NCBI GenBank assembly: GCA_035301285.1
Contig: DATGUN010000038.1
Coordinates: forward strand, 124,001-188,000
Direction: 5' to 3'
Length of the DNA: 64,000 nucleotides
Source: DATGUN01 sp035301285
GTDB lineage: Bacteria; Bacillota; Bacilli; Bacillales; Amphibacillaceae
The position numbers and the translations under genes were made by a program. Under the pieces are notes generated by a model. It made no database searches, was not told the origin of the DNA, and was given only the letters and a program-made list of their open reading frames with translations. Of this stretch, positions 36,306 through 44,567 are shown piece by piece (the first letter of the stretch is position 1; every line of letters begins with the position of its first letter).

Positions 36306-38025
36306 AAATATCCTCCTTTCCAAACTGCGACTGTACGATTCGCTTATACAGGGGCGACTCTTCCAACAGCTCTTCATGAGTGCCGAGTCCTAGGACTTTT
36401 CCATAATCGATCAAGAGGATGCGGTCAGCCCGTAAGGCGGTTGAAACTTTCTGTGTGATGATCAATAACGTACAGTCATCATCTTGAATGGCATCCAGTA
36501 AACGTGATTCCGTCGTTAAATCAAGTGCACTCGTACTATCGTCCAACATCAGTATTTCAGGTTTGCGGATAAGTGCACGCGCTATGGATATGCGCTGTTT
36601 TTGTCCACCGGAGAGATTGACACCTTTTTGACCGACACGTGTTTCGTAACCATCAGGCAAACCCATGATGGTGTCATGGATCTGTGCGTCTTTCGCGGCT
36701 TGGATCACTTCACCGTTTGTAGCATGTTCTTTGCCCCAAATAATATTATCAAATACGGTTCCACTGAATAATAAAGGCGTTTGTGGTACATATCCAATAC
36801 TGCCTCTAAGATTATCCAATGTATAATCGGTTATAGGTCGTTGATCGATTAAAATCGAACCTTTATCTATATCGTACAAACGGGGGATAAGTTGGAATAA
36901 AGACGTTTTGCCCGCCCCAGTTGCACCGATGATGGCCAATTTTTCATTTGCTTTGACATCAAAGGTGACATTTTTTAAAATCGGTAGGGTTGTGTTGGGG
37001 TAATGGAAAGATACATCATCAAACGTAATGGCTCCTTTTTGGACCGTATTGTTTGCGTCAACATGATCATCATCTGTCAAATCTGTATTGACCGTCAGCA
37101 CATTTTTCAGGCGTATCGAAGAAGCATGCATCCTGGAAAAAGCGAGTGTAATGAATGTGAACATCGATATCGACATGGCGACTCGGAGTGCATAATTGAC
37201 AATTGCCACAACATTACCCACCGATGTCTGACCTGAAATCGAATATGTGCTGCCGAACCAAATGATGACAATCAGACTTAGATTCATGACCAAAAGTAAA
37301 ATGGGCATCGATGCCTCAACAAAACGGAAAGTTGATCGTGTCGTATCAGCCAAATCTTTATTGGCTTTTACAAATCGTTCCTCTTCATGCTGTCTCCGGA
37401 AAAAGGCTTTGATCAGTCGCATGCCAGCCAGGTTTTCTTGCATGACTCTGTTCACTGAATCCACTTTGCGTTGAACATTTTCAAACATTCGACTGGCATG
37501 TTTCAAGACCCACATCAGGAACGTAATCAATACAGGAACCGTTACCAAAAATACGAGTGCCAGTTTGGCATCGACTACAAATGCCATGATGACACCCCCA
37601 AGAACCATCATAGGGGCTTTTGCCATAATCCTGAGGCCCATGAAGACCGTCCCTTGGACTTGGCGTACGTCATTTGTGAATCTCGTCATCAGTGAAGAGG
37701 TAGGGTGTGCATTCAGATTTTTAAAGGAGAACGATTGGATTTTTGTAAACAGTTTTTCGCGAAGATCGTAAGCAAAGCTGGTACTCGTGTGAGCAGCAAA
37801 AAAGGAATTGAATATCCCGGATATAAAAGCTAAAAACGCTAGCGATATCATAATGCTTCCCCACATGATGATGTTATTGATATCTTTTGACACAACACCG
37901 TCATTGATCATTTTTCCAAGGAAGAAGGGGAGAAGGAGTTCAGTCATTAATTCAATCAGGGTGAAACTATATGCCACGATAATCATTAATTTATAGGGCT
38001 TCAAGAATGAAAAAATATATTTCAC
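36298..38025 (-). CDS. bmrC: ABC exporter half, BmrC-like (Asp in place of catalytic Glu)
   Basis: 575 residues from GTG 38025, directly after AATGGAGGATTGTTT. Six membrane helices, then Walker A IGATGAGKTSLF, signature LSGGQKQRISIARAL and Walker B ILMLDDSTSALD, where the catalytic Glu is Asp; the H-loop reads ITQKV, without His. This is the degenerate-site partner of the downstream half, as in heterodimeric BmrCD. A TATAAT (minus strand, 38064-38069) could be its -10. No upstream leader gene comparable to bmrB is apparent. Confidence 0.85.
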   Translation of the reverse strand: MKYIFSFLKPYKLMIIVAYSFTLIELMTELLLPFFLGKMINDGVVSKDINNIIMWGSIMISLAFLAFISGIFNSFFAAHTSTSFAYDLREKLFTKIQSFSFKNLNAHPTSSLMTRFTNDVRQVQGTVFMGLRIMAKAPMMVLGGVIMAFVVDAKLALVFLVTVPVLITFLMWVLKHASRMFENVQRKVDSVNRVMQENLAGMRLIKAFFRRQHEEERFVKANKDLADTTRSTFRFVEASMPILLLVMNLSLIVIIWFGSTYSISGQTSVGNVVAIVNYALRVAMSISMFTFITLAFSRMHASSIRLKNVLTVNTDLTDDDHVDANNTVQKGAITFDDVSFHYPNTTLPILKNVTFDVKANEKLAIIGATGAGKTSLFQLIPRLYDIDKGSILIDQRPITDYTLDNLRGSIGYVPQTPLLFSGTVFDNIIWGKEHATNGEVIQAAKDAQIHDTIMGLPDGYETRVGQKGVNLSGGQKQRISIARALIRKPEILMLDDSTSALDLTTESRLLDAIQDDDCTLLIITQKVSTALRADRILLIDYGKVLGLGTHEELLEESPLYKRIVQSQFGKEDIYA

Positions 38026-38304
38026 AAACAATCCTCCATTGTGCAGCATTTTACTTTTATCATATTATACGTTGTATCCATACTTATTTCCATTAATTCA
38101 TTCGGGTATAGAAGGAGTTGGGGTGGACATGAAAATATTTGCTTCAGGACCGGATAATGTTACGTTCCTTTTTGAACACTTTATGAGAGAAACGGGTTGA
38201 CAGATTAAGAAGGAATATATATAGTATTAATTGTTGATTGTTTCCGTATGTTGTCGAAAGTTGTTTTTATGGATAGATTTGATTTTTAGTAAAGTAAATC
38301 ACAG

Positions 38305-38379
38305 GAGCCATTAACTCAGCGGGAGAGTGCTACCTTGACAGGGTAGAAGTCATTGGTTCGAATCCAATATGGCTCATCA
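38305..38379 (+). tRNA. tRNA-Val (anticodon GAC)
   Basis: A full cloverleaf: acceptor GAGCCAT/ATGGCTC, D-stem ACTC/GAGT, anticodon stem CTACC/GGTAG with loop TTGACAG, variable AAGTC, T-stem ATTGG/CCAAT with TTCGAAT. The discriminator is A and the next bases are TCA in place of an encoded CCA. The 3' 45 bp serve as the integration site of the downstream element, which leaves the gene intact. Confidence 0.93.
38335..38379 (+). repeat. attL core: tRNA end copy of the 45-bp repeat
   Basis: From TTGACAGGG in the anticodon loop to the CATCA end, 45 bp identical to 46444-46488 in direct orientation. The flanking bases differ on both sides, so this is the exact identity block. It bounds the element on the integrase side. 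Confidence 0.9.
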
Positions 38380-38384
38380 TGAAG

Positions 38385-38418
38385 AACGCTTGTATACCAA
38401 TGGTTACAGGCGTTTTTG
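38385..38418 (+). terminator. terminator after tRNA-Val
   Basis: AACGCTTGTA pairs with TACAGGCGTT with one mismatch, then TTTTTG. This is element-side sequence that replaced the original terminator when the element went in; a related hairpin follows the third att copy at 47253. Confidence 0.75.
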
Positions 38419-38447
38419 TTATTTGTAATTAGTATCAATTGGTATAG

Positions 38448-38477
38448 ATTGATGACACTCTGATGACACTTTTTAAA
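38448..38477 (+). repeat. left arm copy of a 30-bp repeat (integrase arm sites)
   Basis: Contains two direct TGATGACAC words, 11 bp apart, then TTTTTAAA. All 30 bp recur at 46307-46336. Located between the core site and the integrase gene, this is where arm-type binding sites of a tyrosine integrase are expected. Confidence 0.7.
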
Positions 38478-38566
38478 AAGAGTACATCTGTTCTCTTGGT
38501 TGATAAAGAAAAAAACACCATATCAAATGATGTTTGAGTGTGCTCCCCCGAAATGGGGAAAACTTT

Positions 38567-39700
38567 TTATATATAATCTTCATCCAATATATCTGCAATC
38601 TTCTGATCCGCTTCTTCTAAATAGTGGCCATAGATGTTTAATGTTGTTTTTATGCTTGAATGTCCCAAGCGTTTAGATATGGAGTGTATATTCGCATTTT
38701 TATTAATTAATGTAGTTGCTGCAGTGTGGCGCAAATCATGGAAACGAATCTTTTTAAAGCCTGTTCTATCTAAAAAGCGATTCCACCACAAATTAGGAAC
38801 ACCGGGGAATATAGGCTTTCCCATATCTGATGAAAACACGAAACAATACTTGCCGCCTTTCCATAATTCCTCTGCTTCCATTCTATCCGTTTTCTTACTG
38901 AATATATGTTTTTTCAATTCTGTCATAAACTTTTTAGGAGGTGCTACCTTCCGAATGGATCCCTTTGTTTTGGGTTCTTTCAATAAATAACCAAGTTTTC
39001 CGGTATAACTAAGGGAATGGCGTATATGAATGGTATTGGTGGTAAAATCCACGTCATCCCATTGCAAGGCCAGTATTTCACCTTTTCGCATACCAGTTAA
39101 TAGAGCCAATTTAACTATAAGTACCATTTGTTTATTATCTTCCTTGTTCAATAGATGGTACAAGTCCTTTAATTCCTCCGAGTCGTAAACATCCCCGGGT
39201 TTATAACTGACTGATGGCCTATCTACCTTATCGATAGGGTTTCTCTTTAATACATCGTTTTTAACAGCCAATTTAAAAATACTATTCAATATATTGTAAT
39301 GTTTAACGACATATGAAGATGAAAGTCCTTCTTCCTCTAATTCATATATATAATTGGTAATGTGAATTGGTTTAATGGCTTCCATTTTTAAATGTCCGAT
39401 ACTAGGAAGGATTCTCCCGTTCAAGGCATAACCGTATGTTTCGATTGTGGATGGCGCTATCTTTTTAGAACGTTCATTCATCCATATTGGTACATAATCC
39501 TTTAATTTTATATGAGAAGGGGCAACATATTCACCTTGCTTCACTTCCGTTACAAAAGCGGCCAACTTCTCCCTGGCTTCTGTTATGCCTTTCGCCTTAA
39601 TAGAACGAGTTTTCCGAATGCGTTTACCGTTTGAATCGAATCCGTTGCTTACTGTAAGGAAGTAGTTACCATTTCCTCTATCTTGTATAGATCCGGCCAT
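38567..39700 (-). CDS. int: tyrosine site-specific integrase
   Basis: 377 residues. An N-terminal arm-binding domain (about 5-60, GNYFLTVSNGFDSNGKRI), a SAM-like core-binding domain (about 65-165), and the catalytic domain with Arg in LTGMRKGEILALQWDD (near 205), HDLRHTA (near 325), LGHSSIKTT and nucleophile Tyr357 in NIYGHY. It should recombine attP with the tRNA-Val end. The stop is 188 bp from the tRNA. Ribosome site before ATG 39700 is weak (GGTGAGATAAA). Confidence 0.95.
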   Translation of the reverse strand: MAGSIQDRGNGNYFLTVSNGFDSNGKRIRKTRSIKAKGITEAREKLAAFVTEVKQGEYVAPSHIKLKDYVPIWMNERSKKIAPSTIETYGYALNGRILPSIGHLKMEAIKPIHITNYIYELEEEGLSSSYVVKHYNILNSIFKLAVKNDVLKRNPIDKVDRPSVSYKPGDVYDSEELKDLYHLLNKEDNKQMVLIVKLALLTGMRKGEILALQWDDVDFTTNTIHIRHSLSYTGKLGYLLKEPKTKGSIRKVAPPKKFMTELKKHIFSKKTDRMEAEELWKGGKYCFVFSSDMGKPIFPGVPNLWWNRFLDRTGFKKIRFHDLRHTAATTLINKNANIHSISKRLGHSSIKTTLNIYGHYLEEADQKIADILDEDYI

Positions 39701-39714
39701 TTTATCTCACCATC

Positions 39715-40233
39715 CTATTTTAATATTGTTTCAATTAGGTTTAAGACTTTTTTCTTTTCATTATATTCAACTGGAATATCATTTCTCAAAATAATCCTTA
39801 ATACATCGGCGATGAATATTTTTTCATCCTGGTTAAGCGTTTCACCTTCATAAATAAAATCTGTATTAATATAAGCGGAATCAATAATATCGTCAAAAAT
39901 AAAACTTCTTTCGTTTAGATCCGCAATATCTTCAAGTTTGTTTCTTTTTCTATATTTCCGATACTCTTCTGCCGATTTCATTAAACCTTCTTTTTCCGCT
40001 TCTTCTATATAACCTGACTTTTGAAGTAAATCAATGTAATTCACTTTATAGTAATTTGATAATTTTTTTAAAACATCAAAAGTGGGCTTTCTTTCTTTGT
40101 TTGTTCTTGGGTCAAATCCTTTTTCTAAACTATCGAGGTAGGTATGACTTATACCAATATCCCTGCTGGCTTGTCTCAAGGAAACTGATTTTTCTTTTCT
40201 TAATTTTTTTAAGTGTTGACTCAACTCATCCAT
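39715..40233 (-). CDS. CI/Stl-like repressor with XRE helix-turn-helix
   Basis: 172 residues from ATG 40233 (AAAGGTGGTTAAAA before it); the longer frame to 40254 has no site. XRE domain in residues 5-65: LRKEKSVSLRQASRDIGIS, HTYLDSLEKGFDPRT, LKKLSNYYKV. The C-terminal half is acidic and helical with no peptidase (LexA-like) Ser/Lys motif, so induction by self-cleavage is unlikely. Divergent from the replication genes, it is the probable master repressor. It lies 14 bp from the integrase gene. Confidence 0.88.
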   Translation of the reverse strand: MDELSQHLKKLRKEKSVSLRQASRDIGISHTYLDSLEKGFDPRTNKERKPTFDVLKKLSNYYKVNYIDLLQKSGYIEEAEKEGLMKSAEEYRKYRKRNKLEDIADLNERSFIFDDIIDSAYINTDFIYEGETLNQDEKIFIADVLRIILRNDIPVEYNEKKKVLNLIETILK

Positions 40234-40282
40234 TTTTAACCACCTTTTATACAACTGTTTATATTAGTATTGTAAGTCATGG

Positions 40283-40312
40283 TTGACAAAAAAGCAAACA
40301 CCAGTTTATAAT
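40283..40312 (+). promoter_or_regulatory. consensus promoter for the rightward genes
   Basis: TTGACA (40283-40288), 18-bp spacer, TATAAT (40307-40312). It faces the replication genes and lies 50 bp from the repressor start on the other strand, so repressor operators should overlap it. Confidence 0.85.
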
Positions 40313-40333
40313 AAAGTCAAGGGGGTGGTATTC

Positions 40334-40549
40334 GTGAATAACAACCTGAAAGAAACACGATTGAAACGGGGGATGTCTATTTCAGAATTAGCAAGGAGGA
40401 CTGGCTTAAGTCGTGTAGCCATTACGAATATAGAAAACGGTAGAAGTAACCCGTTAGAAACAACAATTCATTCTATAAGTGTAGCACTTGAAAAAGAACC
40501 GCATGAAATTTTTTTTAAACAAAGTGTTATTCAAGAATTACAAAAATAA
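40334..40549 (+). CDS. small XRE-family DNA-binding protein (Cro-like)
   Basis: 71 residues from GTG 40334, chosen for AAGGGGGTGG directly before it; an ATG at 40283 would overlap the promoter -35. The domain is one XRE helix-turn-helix: LKETRLKRGMSISELARRTG, LSRVAITNIENGRSNPLE. It is the first gene after the consensus promoter, the usual place for a Cro-type regulator opposing the divergent repressor. Confidence 0.88.
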   Translation: MNNNLKETRLKRGMSISELARRTGLSRVAITNIENGRSNPLETTIHSISVALEKEPHEIFFKQSVIQELQK

Positions 40550-40565
40550 CAGGGGGGCATAGTAA

Positions 40566-40922
40566 ATGAACATTACATCGGATCAAAAGATTGTTGAAAT
40601 CAATCAAAGGCAAATGAGAAAAGAAAACTATATACGTAAAAATTATCTAAAGTGGAATGAGGAAGGAAAAACGTTTCGAGATAGAAGAATGGAACTGGGT
40701 CTTTCACTAAGAGATGTTGGAAAAATATTAGGGACTTCTGCTACAAGAATTAGACGTTTTGAAATAGGTGATCCAGTAAGCCAAGCGAGGCATTTAAAGG
40801 CCAGTTATGAGTTGCTATTCAAACATATTGGTATGAGGGAGCAACTCAAAGAACTTATTGAAATGAATTATCCAGGGATTAATATAACTGGTGTTATCGA
40901 CTTTATAGAAGGTGGTTACTGA
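40566..40922 (+). CDS. HTH-domain protein of the element
   Basis: 118 residues with an XRE-type helix-turn-helix at about 38-75 (FRDRRMELGLSLRDVGKILG, TSATRIRRFEIGDPV), a basic N-terminal extension and a helical C-terminus ending FIEGGY. A GGGGGGCATAG-type site precedes the ATG. Its stop shares one base with the excisionase start. It could be a second regulator or an antirepressor; no specific family is recognised. Confidence 0.75.
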   Translation: MNITSDQKIVEINQRQMRKENYIRKNYLKWNEEGKTFRDRRMELGLSLRDVGKILGTSATRIRRFEIGDPVSQARHLKASYELLFKHIGMREQLKELIEMNYPGINITGVIDFIEGGY

Positions 40923-41134
40923 TGGATGTAAAACTCGAACCTATCAAGCGCAGTACATTGACAGTCCAGGAGGTAGCTGAATACTTAGGAATCTCAAATG
41001 AAATGGTGTATCTACTAGTACGTGAAAAGCGTATCGTTCATTTCCGTATAGGTAGGCGAATCCTGTTCAAACGTGAAGCCATTGATCAGTGGATTGAGTC
41101 TCAAATGGTAGAAGGTATGGAAGATGACTATTAA
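40922..41134 (+). CDS. xis: excisionase-family (MerR-type HTH) protein
   Basis: 70 residues. LTVQEVAEYLGISNEMVYLL, REKRIVHFRIGRRILFKRE and AIDQWIE give the HTH_17/excisionase fold of the AlpA/Xis type. Such proteins bend att DNA and favour excision, and in some islands also activate it. It overlaps the prim-pol gene by 11 bp, which places excision and replication under the same rightward transcript. Confidence 0.85.
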   Translation: MDVKLEPIKRSTLTVQEVAEYLGISNEMVYLLVREKRIVHFRIGRRILFKREAIDQWIESQMVEGMEDDY

Positions 41135-41909
41135 GGACAGAAATGCCAATTTAAATGCAGCAATGGCATATAGTCAAATGCTTGATTGGCACATATTCCC
41201 GATTTATTTCAAAAGTAAAGTACCAATTACGGAACATGGCTTCAAAGATGCAACAAACAATAAGGAACAAATTCAAAGATGGTGGAAGGAACATCCGTAT
41301 GCGGGAATAGGACTTCCTACCGGACGAGTGAATAATATCGTTGTTTTAGATATAGATCCACGTAATGGAGGGGATGTTTCGTTTGATAGCTTGATAGATG
41401 AATATGGAATCCTTTCCGATACGGTTCATTGCCTTACGGGTGGAGGTGGTCATCATTACTATTTCAAATATGATTCACGAATCAATAAAAGCAGTATTGA
41501 AGGCTATCCCGGGATTGACATTCAAAGTAATGGAAAATATGTTGTTCTTCCACCTTCTACACATCCAAACGGTAAGGGTTATGAATGGGAATTATCATCA
41601 AAGCCAGTTATTACACCGATAGCGAATATCCCCGATTGGTTGGTAAAAATGACGTTTGAGGAACAAGCGAAAAAGAAGGCGAAACCCGCAAAAGCTTACC
41701 TGGATATATTGCAAGGTGTTAATGATGGTAATAGAAACAGTAGTTTAATGTCTTTGATTGGTTATCTGTTATCCAAAAAAATAGATTATCAAATCGCTTA
41801 TGAGTTGGTTCTGTTGTGGAATCAAAGAAATGAACCACCATTAAAAGACGAAGTTGTCACAAGGGCATTTAATAATATGTTGAACAAAGAAGCAGCTAAA
41901 CGGAGGTGA
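41124..41909 (+). CDS. bifunctional primase/polymerase (prim-pol)
   Basis: 261 residues. Prim-Pol domain (about 12-180): IFPIYFKSKVPITEHGFKDAT, GIGLPTGRVNNIVVLDID with the metal-binding D-x-D in LDIDPRNGG, GGGGHHYYF, and PGIDIQSNGKYVVLPPS. A primase C-terminal domain (about 195-255) follows. Such enzymes prime, and can extend, DNA on plasmids, phages and islands. The helicase-like ATPase gene starts 4 bp after the stop, making a replication module. Confidence 0.93.
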   Translation: MTIKDRNANLNAAMAYSQMLDWHIFPIYFKSKVPITEHGFKDATNNKEQIQRWWKEHPYAGIGLPTGRVNNIVVLDIDPRNGGDVSFDSLIDEYGILSDTVHCLTGGGGHHYYFKYDSRINKSSIEGYPGIDIQSNGKYVVLPPSTHPNGKGYEWELSSKPVITPIANIPDWLVKMTFEEQAKKKAKPAKAYLDILQGVNDGNRNSSLMSLIGYLLSKKIDYQIAYELVLLWNQRNEPPLKDEVVTRAFNNMLNKEAAKRR

Positions 41910-41913
41910 CAGG

Positions 41914-43593
41914 ATGGAATTAGACCATGAAGCAGGGCAAGCATTACAAGCCGAACAAGAGCAACAAGATAAGAAAACACAAGCACAAATTATAGTAGGT
42001 CTTGCTTCCGATATGCGCTTTATACACGATGAACAGGGGGAAGCTTATGCAAGAATAAAAATAGATAACCATTATGAATTATGGCCTATCAAGTCACGAA
42101 AAATGAACCTTATCCTTACTGATCGTTATATGAAGCAATTCGAGGATAAGGTGCCTTCTGAAAACTCTTTGAAGGAAGCTATATCTGCCTTGGAAGCTAA
42201 AGCGGTATTAAGGGGTAAAAAGGTTACTATCCATACCAGGATAGCAGAAACAGACGAAGCCATTTACATTGATTTATGTAATGACGATTGGGAAGCGGTG
42301 GAGATAAAAAAAGATGGTTGGAAAGTAATTTCCGAACCACCAATCCATTTTAAAAGGTCAGATATTATGCAGGGGTTGCCGAAGCCTATGCCAAATGGAA
42401 GCATTGACGATTTAAAGCCTTTTATAAACTTTGATAACGAAAACGAATATAAGTTAATTATATCATGGTTGTTATCAACAATAAAGGATAATAATCCGTT
42501 TCCTCTGCTTACATTACAAGGCGAACAAGGGAGCGCTAAAAGTACCACCACCAAAGCTCTAAGGGCATTGATAGATCCGTCTAGTTTACCATTAAGGGCA
42601 TTACCTAAAGATGAACAGACACTCGCTATATCTGCTAATAATACATGGATATTGGCCTATGATAATTTGAGTGGATTATCCGCGACAATGAGCGATAGTC
42701 TTTGCAAAATGTCCACCGGTGGAGGGTTATCTGTTAGGGAACTATACACCACGAGAGAGGAAGCGGTATTTAACATCATGAGACCAACTATATTAAATGG
42801 CATTGACGACATTGCACAAAGACCGGATTTGTTAGACCGTTCCATCGTGATTAATCTCCCTAGTATTTCAGAGGATAACCGTAAGGATGAAAAGAACTTC
42901 TGGAGAGAATTCGAGGAAAAGCAATCAAGTGTATTAGGTGGCTTATGTGATGTTGTATCAAGTGGATTAAATGAACTACCGCATACAACGCTAAAAAAGC
43001 GGCCCAGGATGGCAGACTTTGCAATATGGATAACTGCTTGTGAAAAAGGCTTAGGTTGGTCTGATGGTGAATTCCTAGAAATCTATAACCAAAATCGAAG
43101 TAAAGCCATAGATCAAGGGATTGAGTCCGATCCATTTGCTTCTGCAGTAATACAAATTATGAAGGAACAAAATGAGTGGATAGGGAATGCTTCACAACTT
43201 ATCGCAGCAGCAGGAAGATATACTGATGAACGTACAAAAAATAGTAAAGCATTTCCAACTTCAAGAGCGGTTAGAAATAGGTTAAGACGAATTAATCCTT
43301 CTCTAAGAAAAAAAGGTATTGATTATGAACCGGATTACAATCAAATGAATAGAACCTTGAAATTATCGTCATTATCGTCATATCGTCATAAAGCCAGTGT
43401 TGGCAAGGGCTCAAGTAATGACGATAATAATTACGATAAAAAACCTTATCGTCATTTATCGTCATATCATGACGATGTTGGAAAATCATCGTCATTGGAT
43501 AAACCGCATAAAATCAAGGCTCATGACGATGATTACGATAATTACGATAAAAACGAAAGAGTTTTTAAAGATGGGGAGGATATTCAAATATAA
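41914..43593 (+). CDS. P-loop replication ATPase (helicase-like)
   Basis: 559 residues. An N-terminal domain of unknown fold (about 1-140), then an SF3/D5-like ATPase: Walker A LQGEQGSAKSTTTKAL near 208, Walker B-type WILAYDNLSG near 248, and a sensor-like MRPTILNGIDD near 289. The last 75 residues are low-complexity, rich in Ser, Asp, Tyr and His. This tail is encoded by the inverted repeat cluster described separately, which explains its odd composition. With the prim-pol it should unwind and prime at the origin. Ribosome site CGGAGGTGACAGG. Confidence 0.88.
   Translation: MELDHEAGQALQAEQEQQDKKTQAQIIVGLASDMRFIHDEQGEAYARIKIDNHYELWPIKSRKMNLILTDRYMKQFEDKVPSENSLKEAISALEAKAVLRGKKVTIHTRIAETDEAIYIDLCNDDWEAVEIKKDGWKVISEPPIHFKRSDIMQGLPKPMPNGSIDDLKPFINFDNENEYKLIISWLLSTIKDNNPFPLLTLQGEQGSAKSTTTKALRALIDPSSLPLRALPKDEQTLAISANNTWILAYDNLSGLSATMSDSLCKMSTGGGLSVRELYTTREEAVFNIMRPTILNGIDDIAQRPDLLDRSIVINLPSISEDNRKDEKNFWREFEEKQSSVLGGLCDVVSSGLNELPHTTLKKRPRMADFAIWITACEKGLGWSDGEFLEIYNQNRSKAIDQGIESDPFASAVIQIMKEQNEWIGNASQLIAAAGRYTDERTKNSKAFPTSRAVRNRLRRINPSLRKKGIDYEPDYNQMNRTLKLSSLSSYRHKASVGKGSSNDDNNYDKKPYRHLSSYHDDVGKSSSLDKPHKIKAHDDDYDNYDKNERVFKDGEDIQI
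43365..43550. repeat. iteron-like cluster, probable replication origin
   Basis: ATCGTCAT occurs at 43365, 43374, 43382, 43448, 43458 and 43488, and its complement ATGACGAT at 43418, 43469 and 43523: nine exact copies in 166 bp. TTACGATAA variants occur at 43431, 43533 and 43542. A further ATGACGAT lies at 45601. The cluster is inside the 3' end of the ATPase gene. Binding by the ATPase or the prim-pol is inferred. Confidence 0.75.
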
Positions 43594-43611
43594 AATGGGA
43601 GGGTCAATTAA

Positions 43612-43830
43612 ATGACTAAACTTGTTCAAGTGATTTTGTCTGATGAAGAACTAATTTTAACAGAGGACGAGTGGTATCAAATACATGGCAAACCTGCTAA
43701 AACTATTGAACAGGAAATTAAGGAAGGTAAAAACAAGATAAACTCTTCAGAGGTAAAGAAAATATTGGAAAAACATCCAAACATCTTGCAGTTAGGGCGA
43801 AAACGTCAAAAAGAGTACAAAGCTGAGTAG
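43612..43830 (+). CDS. small element protein, unknown
   Basis: 72 residues, charged and soluble (LVQVILSDEELILTEDEWYQ, then a basic C-terminus LGRKRQKEYKAE). A GGGAGGGTCAATTAA site precedes the ATG. No family recognised. It follows the origin-like repeats and reads with the rest of the rightward genes. Confidence 0.65.
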   Translation: MTKLVQVILSDEELILTEDEWYQIHGKPAKTIEQEIKEGKNKINSSEVKKILEKHPNILQLGRKRQKEYKAE

Positions 43831-43845
43831 TAAGGGGTGTAAATC

Positions 43846-44028
43846 GTGGATGAGGTTATAAAATTAATTGAGTACGCAGAATTAGCCGGATTTCCTCTTT
43901 CCGTCAATGGTGACAAATTAAACGTGGGGAATGGAACAAACCTTCCCTACAATCTCAAAAAGCTACTTATCATACACAAGGATGACATTATAAGGGTACT
44001 TGAATGTAAGGGGGTGATGGCTTCTTGA
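43846..44028 (+). CDS. TubC N-terminal-like small protein
   Basis: 60 residues from GTG 43846 (AAGGGGTGTAAATC before it). EYAELAGFPLSVNGDKLNVG and LKKLLIIHKDDIIRVLE match the pattern of the TubC_N docking-type fold (a-helix, hairpin with x-G-D-x-L-x-V, helix ending in ...L). The fold is known from nonribosomal peptide docking domains and is also seen as stand-alone proteins in mobile elements. The role here is unknown. It overlaps the ERCC4 gene start by 4 bp, suggesting coupled translation. Confidence 0.6.
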   Translation: MDEVIKLIEYAELAGFPLSVNGDKLNVGNGTNLPYNLKKLLIIHKDDIIRVLECKGVMAS

Positions 44029-44552
44029 TTTCACCTAGATACACTTATACAGCTAAAGAAGTTAAGGAATTACTTGCAACAATCGTTATTTTGATTGATA
44101 CCCGGGAACAGAAGAATCAACATATAATCGATTACTTGAACAAGAAGGGAATTCCATATAAGGGGAAAAAGCTAGACTATGGCGATTATAGCGCATATAT
44201 ACCCAAGAATGCTGATTATGGTATTTTACGAGATACTCATATACCGGTGTATGTTGAGAGAAAAAACAGTATAGATGAACTGGCTTCCACAATAAAAGAG
44301 CGTACAAGGTTTGAAAATGAATTGATCCGTTCCCAAAGATCTGAATTTCTTCTCTTGGTGGAAGATGAAAAAGGGTACGAAAACATTGTTACCGGTCGTT
44401 ATAGAAGTGAATACCAATCAAAGGCATTATTGGCCAGTCTGATGGCATTTGAAGCAAGATATGGATTTAAGAGCGTATTCGTTTCAAAATTAAGCACACC
44501 AAATTATATATACCATCACTTATATTACAATGTGCGAGAAACATTAAATTAA
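44025..44552 (+). CDS. ERCC4-type nuclease
   Basis: 175 residues from TTG 44025, right after AAGGGGGTGATGG. ERCC4 nuclease residues: IDTREQKN near 22, LDYGDYSAYIPK near 50 and VERKNSIDELA near 77 (the V/IERK of the GDxxxERK pattern), then RFENELIRSQRSEFLLLVE. This is the XPF/MUS81-type fold that cuts branched DNA. A role in resolving replication or excision intermediates fits; attack on other DNA is also possible. The start overlaps the TubC_N-like stop. Confidence 0.88.
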   Translation: MISPRYTYTAKEVKELLATIVILIDTREQKNQHIIDYLNKKGIPYKGKKLDYGDYSAYIPKNADYGILRDTHIPVYVERKNSIDELASTIKERTRFENELIRSQRSEFLLLVEDEKGYENIVTGRYRSEYQSKALLASLMAFEARYGFKSVFVSKLSTPNYIYHHLYYNVRETLN

Positions 44553-44567
44553 AAAGGGGCAATTTAA

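Noticed and set aside
38129..38200. 23-codon frame before the tRNA with GGAG-GGGTGGAC in front (MKIFASG..., ending RETG)
   Set aside because: Good ribosome site but very short, opposite the bmrC promoter region, with no conservation evidence available. Kept out of the features.
43365..43550. Repeats in the ATPase gene as a CRISPR array
   Set aside because: The repeats are 8 bp, in both orientations and with irregular spacing; no cas genes are present.
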